64,000 bases of DNA from Aliivibrio sifiae (GTDB lineage: Bacteria; Pseudomonadota; Gammaproteobacteria; Enterobacterales; Vibrionaceae), in contig NZ_MSCP01000001.1 of NCBI RefSeq assembly GCF_002954715.1, forward strand, positions 1,025,453 to 1,089,452. The letters run 5' to 3'. Positions 8,982 through 18,055 of this stretch are shown one piece after another (position 1 is the stretch's first letter; every line of letters begins with the position of its first letter). The position numbers were made by a program, and so were the translations under genes. The notes under the pieces were generated by a model, which had not been told where the DNA came from, searched no databases, and saw only the letters and a list, made by a program, of their open reading frames with translations.

Positions 8982-10763
8982 TTAAGCTCTTGTTCCTAAT
9001 GGAATGATCGTCACTTTCTGACCAATATCCACCGATTCGACTTCAGGTTGCACTTCAATTAAGCAGTTTGCTTCGCTCATTGAACGTAAAATACCAGAGC
9101 CTTGTTTACCTGTAGTTACTACTTCCATTTGACCATTTTGGTTAATCGAGTAAATACCACGGCTGTATTCAGTTCGGCCAGTGCGAGAGCGAATAAACTC
9201 TTTAGCAATTGCAGTAAAGGTTTCAGGTTGCCAATTGTCTTCGCCTTGAAGTTTACGTAATGCAGGCTCAACAAATTGTAAAAACGCCACCATTACCGCG
9301 ACAGGGTTGCCCGGTAAACCAAAGAAAGGCGTGTCACCAATATGACCAAAGGCAAGAGGGCGACCGGGACGCATATTAATACGCCAGAAATTAATATTGC
9401 CCAATTTATCTAAGATCGTTTTGATATAATCGGCATCACCAACCGACACACCACCAGAAGATAAGATCATATCTGCTTGTTGTGATGCTTGAGAAAGCGT
9501 TGACTCTAAAGCGGCTTCACTGTCTTCAATGATGCCAAAATCAATCACTTCACAACCGATCTTCTGCAATAATGCCGTCAACGTGAAACGGTTAGAATCA
9601 TAAATTGAATTGGCTTTTTGTGTTTCACCTGGAGCTTGAACTTCATCACCAGTAGAGAATATAGCGACTTTAATTTTATTGAATACAGGAAGAGAGGGGA
9701 TACCAAGTGAAGCAAGCATGCCGACTTCAGGAGCTGTGATACGTGAGCCTTTAGCTACACAGATTTGGTCGATAGCAATATCTTCACCAGCAAGACGAAC
9801 GTTTTGGCCTTTACGAATACCTGATTTACCAGTATCAAAGCGTACTTGGTTACCTTCTTGAATCGCTTGCTCACGCATGATCACCGCATTGCCATTCGCA
9901 GGGACTGGCGCACCTGTCATGATTTTTGCTGCTTCACCATGTTGAAGAGGGTGATCGTAACTGTGTCCTGCCATGATTTCGGCAACCACTGTGTAGTTAT
10001 CACGGTCTAAGTCATCACCACAAATCACATAGCCATCCATTGCTGAATTATTATGCTGAGGAACATTAATCGGCGATAAAATATCTTGAGCCGCTAATGC
10101 ATTAATGGATTCAACTAAAGAGACATTACTTTGTGATTTTAGAGGTGTAATAGCATCTAAAATCTTAGCTCTGCCTTGGCTAACTGATAAAAGCGCAGGA
10201 GATAATTCATCACAATTAGCAGATAAGTCACTTTGTTGTTTATGCTGATGCTGTTTCACGTATTCAACAATGAATGCGGTAATAATATCTGTATCATTGA
10301 TGTCCATTTGAGGTAGATCTGACTCTGCTTTTGAGTCTGACGCAATCGCAATAATGTTGTTATCTTCAGGGAAGATCCAAGGTTTACCCACTTCATCACG
10401 GTGTAATTCAATCTTGGTGTATGGCAGTTGCTTAAAGCCTTCAATAAGAATTAAATCAAGTTCAGTTTGATCCAACTTATTGATTAGCTGCTGACAGGTG
10501 GTTTCTTCATCTGGAGTTTCAGTGATTAATGCATTACGAAAACGAGAGCTAATTAGCATTTGGCTAGCACCGGCTTTACGCAAACGGTAGCTATCTTTGC
10601 CTTCTTGGTCGATATCAAAATTGTGATGAGCGTGTTTGATGACTGCGACTTTTAGTCCCATTTCATTCAGCTTTGGTAATAGCTTTTCTAGTAATGTCGT
10701 TTTACCTGTGCCGCTATAAGCAGCAAAACCCAATAAAGGGATAGACGCAGTCGTTAAGCTCAT
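8982..10763 (-). CDS. moeA: MobB-MoeA fusion: molybdopterin-guanine dinucleotide adaptor / molybdopterin molybdotransferase
   Basis: 593 residues. Residues 1 to about 175 are MobB with P-loop [13 protein letters not shown] and the [10 protein letters not shown] and LILIEGFKQ motifs. Residues from about 190 are MoeA, with [17 protein letters not shown]-like [23 protein letters not shown] and GLPGNPVA. MoeA inserts molybdate (or tungstate) into adenylylated molybdopterin; MobB is a GTP-binding partner of MobA. The fusion would channel cofactor to the bis-MGD stage needed by the formate dehydrogenase at 58291. Its ATG overlaps the mobA stop as ATGA. It is the last gene of the minus-strand operon. 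Such fusions are known in vibrios as I recall. Confidence 0.94.
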   Translation of the reverse strand: MSLTTASIPLLGFAAYSGTGKTTLLEKLLPKLNEMGLKVAVIKHAHHNFDIDQEGKDSYRLRKAGASQMLISSRFRNALITETPDEETTCQQLINKLDQTELDLILIEGFKQLPYTKIELHRDEVGKPWIFPEDNNIIAIASDSKAESDLPQMDINDTDIITAFIVEYVKQHQHKQQSDLSANCDELSPALLSVSQGRAKILDAITPLKSQSNVSLVESINALAAQDILSPINVPQHNNSAMDGYVICGDDLDRDNYTVVAEIMAGHSYDHPLQHGEAAKIMTGAPVPANGNAVIMREQAIQEGNQVRFDTGKSGIRKGQNVRLAGEDIAIDQICVAKGSRITAPEVGMLASLGIPSLPVFNKIKVAIFSTGDEVQAPGETQKANSIYDSNRFTLTALLQKIGCEVIDFGIIEDSEAALESTLSQASQQADMILSSGGVSVGDADYIKTILDKLGNINFWRINMRPGRPLAFGHIGDTPFFGLPGNPVAVMVAFLQFVEPALRKLQGEDNWQPETFTAIAKEFIRSRTGRTEYSRGIYSINQNGQMEVVTTGKQGSGILRSMSEANCLIEVQPEVESVDIGQKVTIIPLGTRA

Positions 10764-11344
10764 AATAAAGATCCAAATTGTTCGAGTTCTTGGGGGCTAT
10801 TCAAATTGATAAAAGCATTTGGGTAAGCAGAGAAATCAGCAAAGACGGTATTACACTCTTTGTATAATAGGATGATTTTTCTATCACCGCGCGCTAAGAA
10901 AGCATCAATTTTAGGAATGATACGTTTATGCATTAAAGTGACGACCGGTTGCATGTATTCGCCATCATGAGCGACCACAATATCAGTGTCTTCTTTTACT
11001 GCATCACACAATAAAGAGACAAGGTTGTCAGGTAGATTAGGGGAATCACAAGGAATAAAACCAACCCAATCAGAGTTCATATTGATTAAACCAGAATGCA
11101 TTCCTGCCAATGGGCCTGGGTAATCGTTAAATTGGTCAGAGAAGGTGACACCGTAACTTGAGTATTGTTCGATACTTCGATTAGCGTTGATGGCAATCTG
11201 ATCGGTTTGAGGTGTTAATATGTCTATTGCATGTTCGATAAGAGGTTTGTTTTGAAATGAAACAAAGCCTTTATCTTGGCCACCCATGCGACGGGCTTGT
11301 CCGCCCGCTAAAATTACCCAACTAGTTTGCTTTGGCTGGAGCAT
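10760..11344 (-). CDS. mobA: Molybdenum cofactor guanylyltransferase MobA
   Basis: 194 residues. The nucleotide-binding signature [17 protein letters not shown] opens the protein, and [10 protein letters not shown] contains the metal-binding Asp. MobA joins GMP to molybdopterin to make the guanine dinucleotide form of the cofactor. An upstream in-frame TTG exists at 11362; the ATG at 11344 is chosen because AAGGA lies five bases upstream. The start lies inside the end of tupC (23-base overlap), so it belongs to the same transcript as the tungstate importer. Confidence 0.93.
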   Translation of the reverse strand: MLQPKQTSWVILAGGQARRMGGQDKGFVSFQNKPLIEHAIDILTPQTDQIAINANRSIEQYSSYGVTFSDQFNDYPGPLAGMHSGLINMNSDWVGFIPCDSPNLPDNLVSLLCDAVKEDTDIVVAHDGEYMQPVVTLMHKRIIPKIDAFLARGDRKIILLYKECNTVFADFSAYPNAFINLNSPQELEQFGSLL

Positions 11345-12029
11345 ACTTATCCTTGCTAACAATCACTTTTAATGGGGTTGATTCTATCAGCTTTGCGTCT
11401 GAAATGGTCCATTGACGATGACAAATTTCAGTCAATGCATTGGTTTGGTGACTAGTAACGACAATGCTAGAACCGCGATCAAGGAGATCTTTGGCCATAA
11501 TTACCAATAAATCGATGGATTCTTGGTCAACACTGGCACTCGGTTCGTCCATTAGCAGTATAGAAGGTTTTAGCACCCAAGCTCTTGCCATAGCCACACG
11601 CTGTTTTTCTCCGCCAGATAAAACAGAAATATGTTCATCAGCTAAGGTTTCTAACCCAACCATACGTAGAGCATTAATCACCATATTACGTTTTTCAAGT
11701 TTATTCATGGTGGTGTATTTCATGCCATAAATAACATTATCGAAAACCGTGCCATCAAATAAAAATGGATTCTGATGTAAATATACGATTTGATTGTTTC
11801 CAGAGCGCCCAAATAAACGAGCCGTCCAGTGTGGTTGATTAAGGTTGAGCTTACCTGCCGTCGGGGTTTGTAAACCAGATAAAATCTTAAGCAGTGTTGT
11901 TTTTCCCACACCATTAGCGCCACGCAAATAGACCGATTCTTTTGGCCCTAATGACAAATGCGGGATGTGGAAAAGTACACGATCATTAAATCGCATCGAT
12001 AGATTATCGGCAGTAATTCTTATTGTCAT
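11322..12029 (-). CDS. tupC: Tungstate ABC transporter ATP-binding protein
   Basis: 235 residues with Walker [10 protein letters not shown], signature LSGGEKQR, Walker [10 protein letters not shown] and the H-loop TSHQ. It powers oxyanion uptake with the permease encoded 12 bases upstream. Assignment to tungstate rather than molybdate comes from the binding protein two genes upstream, which has the TupA-type motif. The 3' end overlaps mobA. C-terminal residues after about 210 are a short extension without the regulatory TOBE domain found in ModC, again fitting Tup. Confidence 0.9.
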   Translation of the reverse strand: MTIRITADNLSMRFNDRVLFHIPHLSLGPKESVYLRGANGVGKTTLLKILSGLQTPTAGKLNLNQPHWTARLFGRSGNNQIVYLHQNPFLFDGTVFDNVIYGMKYTTMNKLEKRNMVINALRMVGLETLADEHISVLSGGEKQRVAMARAWVLKPSILLMDEPSASVDQESIDLLVIMAKDLLDRGSSIVVTSHQTNALTEICHRQWTISDAKLIESTPLKVIVSKDKYAPAKAN

Positions 12030-12041
12030 TTTTTATGCCTA

Positions 12042-12740
12042 CTAAGTACGTAAATACCCTTTACCACGAGTGATAGAGAGTAAAAAATTTAACACTAGCG
12101 CTAAGATTAATAACACCATGCCAAGAGCAATCCCTTGAGCAAATGCGCCTTTTTGGCTTTCCATAGCAATTGCGGTTGGAATGTTTCGTGTAGCATTAAA
12201 GATGTTACCGCCGACCATCATAGAACAACCAACCTCGGTAATGATCCGAGAAAATCCAGCAATAACGGCGGCTAGGATAGGGAATCGAGTTTCCCAAATT
12301 AAGCTGCCAAAAGCACGAGGCAATGACGCACCTAAGGTAAATGCGGTTTCCCATACTCGGCGATCACTGTGTTGAAATGCACCATGCATCATAGCAACCA
12401 TGATAGGGAAGCAGATAAACATTTGGCCAATGACCATTGCTTCTTGCGTAAATAGTAACTGCCAATCTCCCAGAGGTCCTGAGCGAGAAAGCATCATATA
12501 CAACAATAAACCGATAACGACGGTAGGTACTGATTGTAATGTATTAATAATAGAGAGCAGTAGCCACCGCCCAGGAAACGAGCCATATGCAAGCGCAAAA
12601 GCCAGCAATAATGCAGGGAGTAATACAACCGCCATTGCAAACAATGATACTGAGAACGAAACACCTACGATGCTCCATAATGCTGTATCACCACTGAACA
12701 GTAATTGAATTGCTTCGTGAGAGGTGGCTAATATACTCAT
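12042..12740 (-). CDS. tupB: Tungstate ABC transporter permease
   Basis: 232 residues with five or six hydrophobic helices and the EAA-like loop (WETAFTLGASLPRAFGSLIW) that contacts the ATPase. The segment RIITEVGCSMMVGGNIFNAT is characteristic of TupB/WtpB-type permeases. Three bases separate it from tupA. It acts in the inner membrane as a homodimer with TupC. Confidence 0.92.
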   Translation of the reverse strand: MSILATSHEAIQLLFSGDTALWSIVGVSFSVSLFAMAVVLLPALLLAFALAYGSFPGRWLLLSIINTLQSVPTVVIGLLLYMMLSRSGPLGDWQLLFTQEAMVIGQMFICFPIMVAMMHGAFQHSDRRVWETAFTLGASLPRAFGSLIWETRFPILAAVIAGFSRIITEVGCSMMVGGNIFNATRNIPTAIAMESQKGAFAQGIALGMVLLILALVLNFLLSITRGKGYLRT

Positions 12741-12743
12741 GAA

Positions 12744-13565
12744 TTATTTAGCGTCCGCAGTAAATAGTTGTTTACCGCTTAGTTTAAAGCTATTGATCAT
12801 TGCTTGGCCTTTATCGCTAACTAACCAATCACTAAACACTTGCGCACCTTTGGTGTTTAAGTTGTTGTAACGTTCAGGGTTGATTAGGATTACTTGGTAT
12901 GGGTTAAATAGACGCTTATCGCCTTCAACCATTATCTCAAGATCCAATTTGTTTTGGTAAGCTAACCATGTACCACGGTCTGTTAGTGTGTAAGCTTGCA
13001 GTTCAGAGGTCATGTTTAGTGTTGGTCCCATGCCTTGACCTACCGCTTTGTAGCCACCGAAATTAGGTTCGATCTTAGTTTGAGCCCAAAGATTCAATTC
13101 TTTTTTGTTTGTGCCAGAGTCATCACCACGAGAAACGAAAGTCACATCGGTTTCTGCCATTTTTTTGAATGCAGCAGTAACATCTTTCATACCATGAATA
13201 TGTGCAGGATCAGCTTTAGGGCCAACAAGTACAAAGTCATTGTACATTAATGATTTTGGTTCAATACCATAACCTTTTTCAACAAAGTCAGCTTCGGCTT
13301 TAGGTGCGTGAGTCATTACTAAATCAACATCACCGTTTTCGCCCATTTTAAGAGCTTTACCAGTGCCTGCTGCAAGCACTTGAACTTCGTAACCTGAATC
13401 TTTTTTAAACTCAGGCAATAAATAATCTAATAAACCTGAGTGGTAAGTACTCGTTGTTGTTGCCAGACGGATGGTGCTTGCGTCATCTGCATATACGTTC
13501 GTAGCAGAAAAAGAACCAAGAGCCAGTGTAGCCATAACTGAAAATGTACTGATTTTATTGTTCAT
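12744..13565 (-). CDS. tupA: Tungstate-binding periplasmic protein
   Basis: 273 residues. A signal peptide ends near residue 26 (VYADDAS). The mature start has TTTS (residues 36-39), the oxyanion-binding motif conserved in TupA, and later SRGDDSGTNKKE, which also lines the ligand site in this family. It captures tungstate in the periplasm for TupBC. It is the first gene of tupABC-mobA-mobB/moeA. The leader carries a sigma-54 promoter on the minus strand at 13650-13635 and lies opposite the NtrC-type regulator gene. Confidence 0.93.
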   Translation of the reverse strand: MNNKISTFSVMATLALGSFSATNVYADDASTIRLATTTSTYHSGLLDYLLPEFKKDSGYEVQVLAAGTGKALKMGENGDVDLVMTHAPKAEADFVEKGYGIEPKSLMYNDFVLVGPKADPAHIHGMKDVTAAFKKMAETDVTFVSRGDDSGTNKKELNLWAQTKIEPNFGGYKAVGQGMGPTLNMTSELQAYTLTDRGTWLAYQNKLDLEIMVEGDKRLFNPYQVILINPERYNNLNTKGAQVFSDWLVSDKGQAMINSFKLSGKQLFTADAK

Positions 13566-13634
13566 GTTATATCCATGTAATGAAAGGTAATATCGTAAGT
13601 AAATGTCTCAAACGAATAGACTCATTGCCATTAA

Positions 13635-13650
13635 AGCAATCACTATGCCA
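13635..13650 (-). promoter_or_regulatory. Sigma-54 promoter of tupABC-mobA-moeA
   Basis: Read on the minus strand: TGGCATAGTGATTGCT, with GG at 13649-13648 and GC at 13637-13636, spacing 12. Predicted start near 13624, about 59 bases before tupA. The palindromes at 13743-13810 lie about 95-160 bases upstream, the usual distance for enhancer sites of NtrC-type activators. Confidence 0.7.
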
Positions 13651-13742
13651 AAATTTGTATTGATGCTTTTATCTATAAAGTAATGATATATAAGCAATTG
13701 AATGGCATTCTGACATAAAAACCTTACAAAAAATGTGACTAG

Positions 13743-13753
13743 GACAAAATGTC
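13743..13753. promoter_or_regulatory. Candidate activator site 1 (GACAAAATGTC)
   Basis: Palindromic GACA-AAA-TGTC, preceded by GG-like context (AGGACAAAATGTCT). The same 11-mer occurs at 55544-55554 upstream of the fdh promoter. Proposed binding site for the regulator encoded at 13849. Confidence 0.55.
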
Positions 13754-13766
13754 TCATGAGAAAGGA

Positions 13767-13777
13767 TACATTTTGTA
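13767..13777. promoter_or_regulatory. Candidate activator site 2 (TACATTTTGTA)
   Basis: Same ACATTTTGT core with changed outer bases, 24 bases after site 1. Weaker match than its neighbours. Confidence 0.4.
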
Positions 13778-13799
13778 GAATACAGGTTAGAATAATTAG

Positions 13800-13810
13800 G
13801 ACATTTTGAC
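13800..13810. promoter_or_regulatory. Candidate activator site 3 (GACATTTTGAC)
   Basis: GGACATTTTGACC is nearly identical to GGACATTTTGAACC at 55523-55536 in front of the fdh operon. It lies 39 bases before the regulator ATG, so it could also mediate autoregulation. Confidence 0.5.
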
Positions 13811-13848
13811 CCACAAATCCCTGTCAGTACTCTTAATTAGGAAACATT

Positions 13849-15267
13849 ATGGTCGCGAAATCAGATTGGCACGCATTTTCAGTTCTTGTTGTTGATGATG
13901 AAATAGGTATGCAAACCATACTTAAAAAAGCATTAAGTAAACAATTCGGTCAAGTTCATACCGCAGGAACAATTGAAGATGCAGAAGTGATCCGCCAATC
14001 TCATCATCTTGATCTTATTATTTTAGACATTAATTTACCGGGTCAAACAGGGTTAGAGTGGCAAGAAAGTATTGCTAGCGATTCTCGTAATTATGATGTG
14101 ATATTCATGACAGGGTACGCAGAATTAGATACTGCGATTCAAGCGCTTCGTTTAGGAGCTGCCGATTTTATACTAAAACCATTTAATTTAGAAAACATGC
14201 TACAAGCAGTAAGACGCTGTATGGATCGTCGTCTTGTTGAGCGAACCAATTTTGCGCTGCAAAGGGAAATCGAAAAAAATAATCCAATAGAAATCATTGG
14301 TAATGCAGATAAAACCTTACAACTAAAGCAAATGGTAGCTCAACTCGCGCCATCAAATGCCGCGGTTCTAATTGAAGGTGAATCTGGCACAGGTAAAGAA
14401 TTGGTTGCGCGTGGTTTACATCAATTAAGTAATCGAAATGGACCATTTGTGCCATTAAACTGTGGTGCTATTGCCCCAGATCTTTTAGAAAGTGAATTAT
14501 TTGGTCATACATCAGGGGCTTTTACTGGTGCGAAAAAAGGGCGAGAAGGGCTATTTAGAGTTGCAAATAATGGTACCTTATTTTTAGATGAAATTGGTGA
14601 AATGCCAATTGGGATGCAATCGTCGCTACTTCGAGCTTTAGAGCAAAAAGCCATTCGCCCTGTAGGTTCAGAAAAAGAGATCCCAGTGGATGTACGTATT
14701 GTTGCTGCAACAAATCGAAACTTGCTTGAAGAAGTTGAAAAAGGCAATTTTAGAAAAGATCTTTTTTACCGCTTAAATGTATTAACCGTTTCTTTGCCTG
14801 CATTGCGTGAACGTAAAGCCGATTTAGCGTGTTTAACCGAGCATTTCTCGCACATGATAGCCAAAGAAATGGGATTAAAACCTATTCACTGGGCACATGA
14901 AGATATAGTGGCTATGAGTCATTACGATTGGCCGGGTAATATTCGCGAACTCAAAAATATGATTGAGCGCTGTATTCTATTAGGAAAACCACCCGTTGAT
15001 CACTGGTCTGGATTGCAAGGTAACACTCCTCTGCATCAAGAAACCGCATTTGACGTTGCAATAGAGCAAAAAGAAACAGAGTGCAGCTGTATGCCTGAAA
15101 TGGATGTTTACCCAGAGCATTGGACATTAAAAGAAGTAGAAAAAAAGCACATTATCACGGTTGTTGATTTGCATGATGGCAATAAATCAGCAGCAGCAAG
15201 ACAGCTTGGCGTTGCTCGTAAAACGTTAGAGAGAAAGTTTAAAGAGTGGAGTGAAGAGAGCGCATGA
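13849..15267 (+). CDS. NtrC-family sigma-54-dependent response regulator
   Basis: 472 residues. The receiver domain (1-125) has the acidic pair VVDDE and phospho-acceptor Asp60 (ILDINLPGQTG). The AAA+ domain (about 150-390) has Walker A GESGTGKE (near 177), the sigma-54-contacting loop GAFTGA (near 223) and GTLFLDEIGEMP. A Fis-type helix-turn-helix closes the protein (NKSAAARQLGVARKTLERKF). It should activate -24/-12 promoters when phosphorylated by the kinase encoded next, whose start overlaps as ATGA. It diverges from the tup operon. I infer that its targets are tup, fdhD and the fdh operons, from shared sites. AGGAAA precedes the ATG. Confidence 0.95.
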   Translation: MVAKSDWHAFSVLVVDDEIGMQTILKKALSKQFGQVHTAGTIEDAEVIRQSHHLDLIILDINLPGQTGLEWQESIASDSRNYDVIFMTGYAELDTAIQALRLGAADFILKPFNLENMLQAVRRCMDRRLVERTNFALQREIEKNNPIEIIGNADKTLQLKQMVAQLAPSNAAVLIEGESGTGKELVARGLHQLSNRNGPFVPLNCGAIAPDLLESELFGHTSGAFTGAKKGREGLFRVANNGTLFLDEIGEMPIGMQSSLLRALEQKAIRPVGSEKEIPVDVRIVAATNRNLLEEVEKGNFRKDLFYRLNVLTVSLPALRERKADLACLTEHFSHMIAKEMGLKPIHWAHEDIVAMSHYDWPGNIRELKNMIERCILLGKPPVDHWSGLQGNTPLHQETAFDVAIEQKETECSCMPEMDVYPEHWTLKEVEKKHIITVVDLHDGNKSAAARQLGVARKTLERKFKEWSEESA

Positions 15268-17306
15268 TGTTATCTCCTCTTTTATGGAAACGCAGAATAA
15301 AAACCATGGTGAGATATCGTTTACTATGGTTAAACTCGGTTCCTTTATTTTTAACTTTACTTGCTCTAGTCATTATTACGGCATTTTGGTCTGTGCACTA
15401 TACGTGGCAAAACGCACTTAATGATGTCGGAAGTAAATTATCAGTAGCAGAAAATAGCATTGATTTTTTACAGCAAGAGCAAGGCGCAGAGCTTCGTAGC
15501 TTTGTTGAGTCATATCAGTTTCAAACAAGATTGAGAAATCATGATCCTGACCTTCAATATTGGGCTGAACATCAAGCTGACAACTATAATTCTGATTTTA
15601 TTGTTGTTCATCCGGTTGATTACAGTCATCACCTTCCTACCTCATTAGTTAAGGCCTTGTCATTAGGGATCTCTCGTACCTTTTTTCAAGTGATGACGAA
15701 CGAGGACTTAAAGAATATTAGTCCAGAATTAAGCACTCAAGTCCAAGTTATCAATAAAGAAGACGGCAGCATTGAAAAACGTGGTTTGGTCAGTAGAACA
15801 TTAATTCCAATTTTTGATAAAGAAGGGAATTTAGCTTGGATAGTTGATAGCGGTATTATTCTTAATAATAGTACTCTCTTGGTCGATAGGATCCGAGATC
15901 TTATTTACCCAGAAGGCGATTTACCCGCAGATAATTACGGTACCGTTACTCTGTTTTTAGATGATTTACGTATTAGTACTAATGTTCCGTTACATAATGA
16001 TTTTGCTAATAAATCTCTTAATCAAGGACGAGCAATAGGGACCATCGTTTCACCAGAAGTTAAAAAAATAGTGGTTGAAAATGGGGAGCGTTGGACTAAC
16101 CGAGCTTATGTTTACAACGATTGGTATATCTCTGCGTATCAGCCAATAAAAGACATGGATGATAAAGTCATAGGCATGTTGTATACCGGATATTTAGAGT
16201 GGCCGTTACTTAAGCAATACTTGCAGAATTTAGTGGAAGCAGGGGTAACAATACTCATCACTCTATTATTATCGACTATTTTTGTGCATCGTGGAGCAAG
16301 AGATCTTTTTCAACCAATTGAAAAAATTCATTATGTGGTTAAGTCAGTTCAGCTTGGAAAAGAAGGACGAATCGGTGATTTAGGATTAGATAACGGGCAC
16401 GAATTAGCAAGTCTTGCACAGCAATTTGATAATATGTTGGATCAATTGCAACAGCGAAACATAGAGATCCAAAGTGCTTCTAAAGAATTAGAGTCAAAAG
16501 TAGAGTCTCGAACTGCCAGTTTACATGAAAAAACGATTGAACTTGAGCAATACATTAAATTATTAAAACAAGCGCAAGATAAGCTTGTTATGAGTGAAAA
16601 GCTGGCGTCTTTGGGTGAGCTAACCGCAGGTATAGCCCACGAGATCAATAATCCAACCGCAGTAATACTCGGTAATGCAGAGCTAATTAAGTATGAATTA
16701 GGCGATGATGCTCATGCCATTTCTGAAGAACTCGATGCGATAATGGAGCAGATTGACCGCATTCGTAATATCACCCGCAGTTTATTGCAATACAGTCGAC
16801 AGGGTGGCATTCAAGATGAGGTGACGTGGCAATACATCAATCCGATTATTGAAGAGAGCGTCACTTTAGTTCGAACTGGTTCACATAAGCGTGATATTGA
16901 AGTGGAGTTTGATTTTGAGCAACCGCCAAAAGTTGAAGTAAATCGACATCATTTACTGCAAGTTTTAGTTAATTTACAAATGAATGGCATTCATGCAATG
17001 AGCAGCAAAGGTAAGTTAATTATTCGTAGTAGAACTTGGTATGAAGAAGAGATTGAGCTTGGTGCAATTATTGAGATTGAAGACTTTGGCACTGGAATAA
17101 ATGCAGAGCAATTGAATCGAATATTTGATCCGTTTTACACGACTAAGCGTGACGGAACAGGACTTGGACTTTCGGTGTCTCAAAGTTTGCTCAGTCAAAC
17201 GGGTGGGGAGATAAAAGCACGCTCACAGGTCGGAGAAGGGTCTACATTTATTATTTATTTACCGACAAAATCTGAACATCACCAGTACGATAATTTGGTT
17301 GGTTAA
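15264..17306 (+). CDS. Membrane sensor histidine kinase, partner of the NtrC-type regulator
   Basis: 680 residues. TM1 (about 20-43), a periplasmic Cache-like sensor of about 280 residues, TM2 (about 323-345), a HAMP-like linker, and a coiled coil. The HisKA domain carries GIAHEINNP with phospho-acceptor His459. The ATPase domain has DFGTGI, FYTTKRDGTGLGLS and GEGSTF. It begins within the stop of the regulator gene (ATGA), so the two form one unit. The ligand is not known; from the proposed regulon, candidates are formate, a respiratory signal, or an oxyanion. The class resembles other NtrB/DctB-like kinases that pair with sigma-54 activators. Confidence 0.93.
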   Translation: MMLSPLLWKRRIKTMVRYRLLWLNSVPLFLTLLALVIITAFWSVHYTWQNALNDVGSKLSVAENSIDFLQQEQGAELRSFVESYQFQTRLRNHDPDLQYWAEHQADNYNSDFIVVHPVDYSHHLPTSLVKALSLGISRTFFQVMTNEDLKNISPELSTQVQVINKEDGSIEKRGLVSRTLIPIFDKEGNLAWIVDSGIILNNSTLLVDRIRDLIYPEGDLPADNYGTVTLFLDDLRISTNVPLHNDFANKSLNQGRAIGTIVSPEVKKIVVENGERWTNRAYVYNDWYISAYQPIKDMDDKVIGMLYTGYLEWPLLKQYLQNLVEAGVTILITLLLSTIFVHRGARDLFQPIEKIHYVVKSVQLGKEGRIGDLGLDNGHELASLAQQFDNMLDQLQQRNIEIQSASKELESKVESRTASLHEKTIELEQYIKLLKQAQDKLVMSEKLASLGELTAGIAHEINNPTAVILGNAELIKYELGDDAHAISEELDAIMEQIDRIRNITRSLLQYSRQGGIQDEVTWQYINPIIEESVTLVRTGSHKRDIEVEFDFEQPPKVEVNRHHLLQVLVNLQMNGIHAMSSKGKLIIRSRTWYEEEIELGAIIEIEDFGTGINAEQLNRIFDPFYTTKRDGTGLGLSVSQSLLSQTGGEIKARSQVGEGSTFIIYLPTKSEHHQYDNLVG

Positions 17307-17363
17307 CCCATAGGTTATTTACGTTTAATAAATTAAAAGAGGGCGGAAATGTTACCCGCCTCA

Positions 17364-17400
17364 CAAAAATGCTGAATAGCATGATTTTTGTTTGTTTTTT
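17364..17400 (+). terminator. Terminator after the kinase gene
   Basis: CAAAAATGCT and AGCAT-G-ATTTTTG pair around GAAT, followed by TTTGTTTTTT. Placed 58 bases after the kinase stop. Confidence 0.75.
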
Positions 17401-17449
17401 AACCGTAATGTTATCGAAAAATGTTGAATTTTAGTCAGTGTTATTAGAT

Positions 17450-17523
17450 AGTTAGGTCGTCCGGTTATGACCCCGAACAGTACCAAATTAAGCCACATTC
17501 TGAGACGTGTGGCTTTCCTTTTT
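17450..17523 (+). ncRNA. Small RNA candidate
   Basis: After the kinase terminator there is no ORF until 17589, yet a second rho-independent terminator occurs at 17490-17523. A -35/-10-like pair (TTGAAT at 17424-17429, TAGATA at 17445-17450, spacing a little short) precedes it. Between them GGTC (17455-17458) and GACC (17469-17472) can form a hairpin. The layout fits a transcript of about 70-80 bases. No match to Qrr, Spot 42, RyhB or other RNAs that I know. The end is better supported than the start. Confidence 0.35.
17490..17523 (+). terminator. Second intergenic terminator
   Basis: AAGCCACA (17490-17497) pairs with TGTGGCTT (17508-17515), followed by TCCTTTTTCC. It has no plus-strand gene of its own, which suggests a short RNA ends here. 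Confidence 0.65.
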
Positions 17524-17588
17524 CCTCTATTTATCTTTTCTTTATTTACTCTTTTCTAAACCTCTAGCAAATTTCTTACATCATAATA

Positions 17589-17771
17589 TTAATCAATAAT
17601 TACAATGCTATCAGTTTGATCTGTATGTAATTGTGCTTTATTTTTTTCGATAAGTTGAGCGGCGTAAGAAGGGGTAACAGCATGAAGCTGACCTTTTAAA
17701 CGTACACTTGAAGCCTCCCAAGCATGATCCTTATAAACACCTGTTTGAATGTATTGAATGAGCACTTTCAT
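17589..17771 (-). CDS. Small hypothetical protein
   Basis: 60 residues, starting MKVLIQYIQTGVYKDHAWEA. It is preceded on the minus strand by a strong AAGGAGA five to seven bases before the ATG, which is why it is accepted despite its size. No signal peptide or membrane helix. The composition is mixed, with a predicted strand-helix-strand look. I do not recognise the family. It is a single gene, convergent with the kinase/sRNA region. Confidence 0.65.
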   Translation of the reverse strand: MKVLIQYIQTGVYKDHAWEASSVRLKGQLHAVTPSYAAQLIEKNKAQLHTDQTDSIVIID

Positions 17772-18055
17772 TTACTTTCTCCTTAGCTACAAATGACTTG
17801 ATGTCTCTTTAACCATAAATCTTACATTTAATATGTGCTACAGGTAAAAATGTAATATTAGATTTATAAAATAAAATGGCAGCTTAACGATATCTACACT
17901 AGTTCATTTCTTGTATAGAGAAAAATAAGAAGGTTAGAGTGGCAATGCTAGAACATCTGTTTATGAACCCAAAATGAATAATTTGCTCACTAATCATTAA
18001 GATACAAGACTGTATTCTTACTCCAAGCTAATTAAATCGTATATGGAGAAAGAAT

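Noticed and set aside
13608-13814. 68-codon minus-strand frame between tupA and the regulator gene
   Set aside because: Overlaps the sigma-54 promoter and the palindromic sites; no ribosome site and poor coding character.
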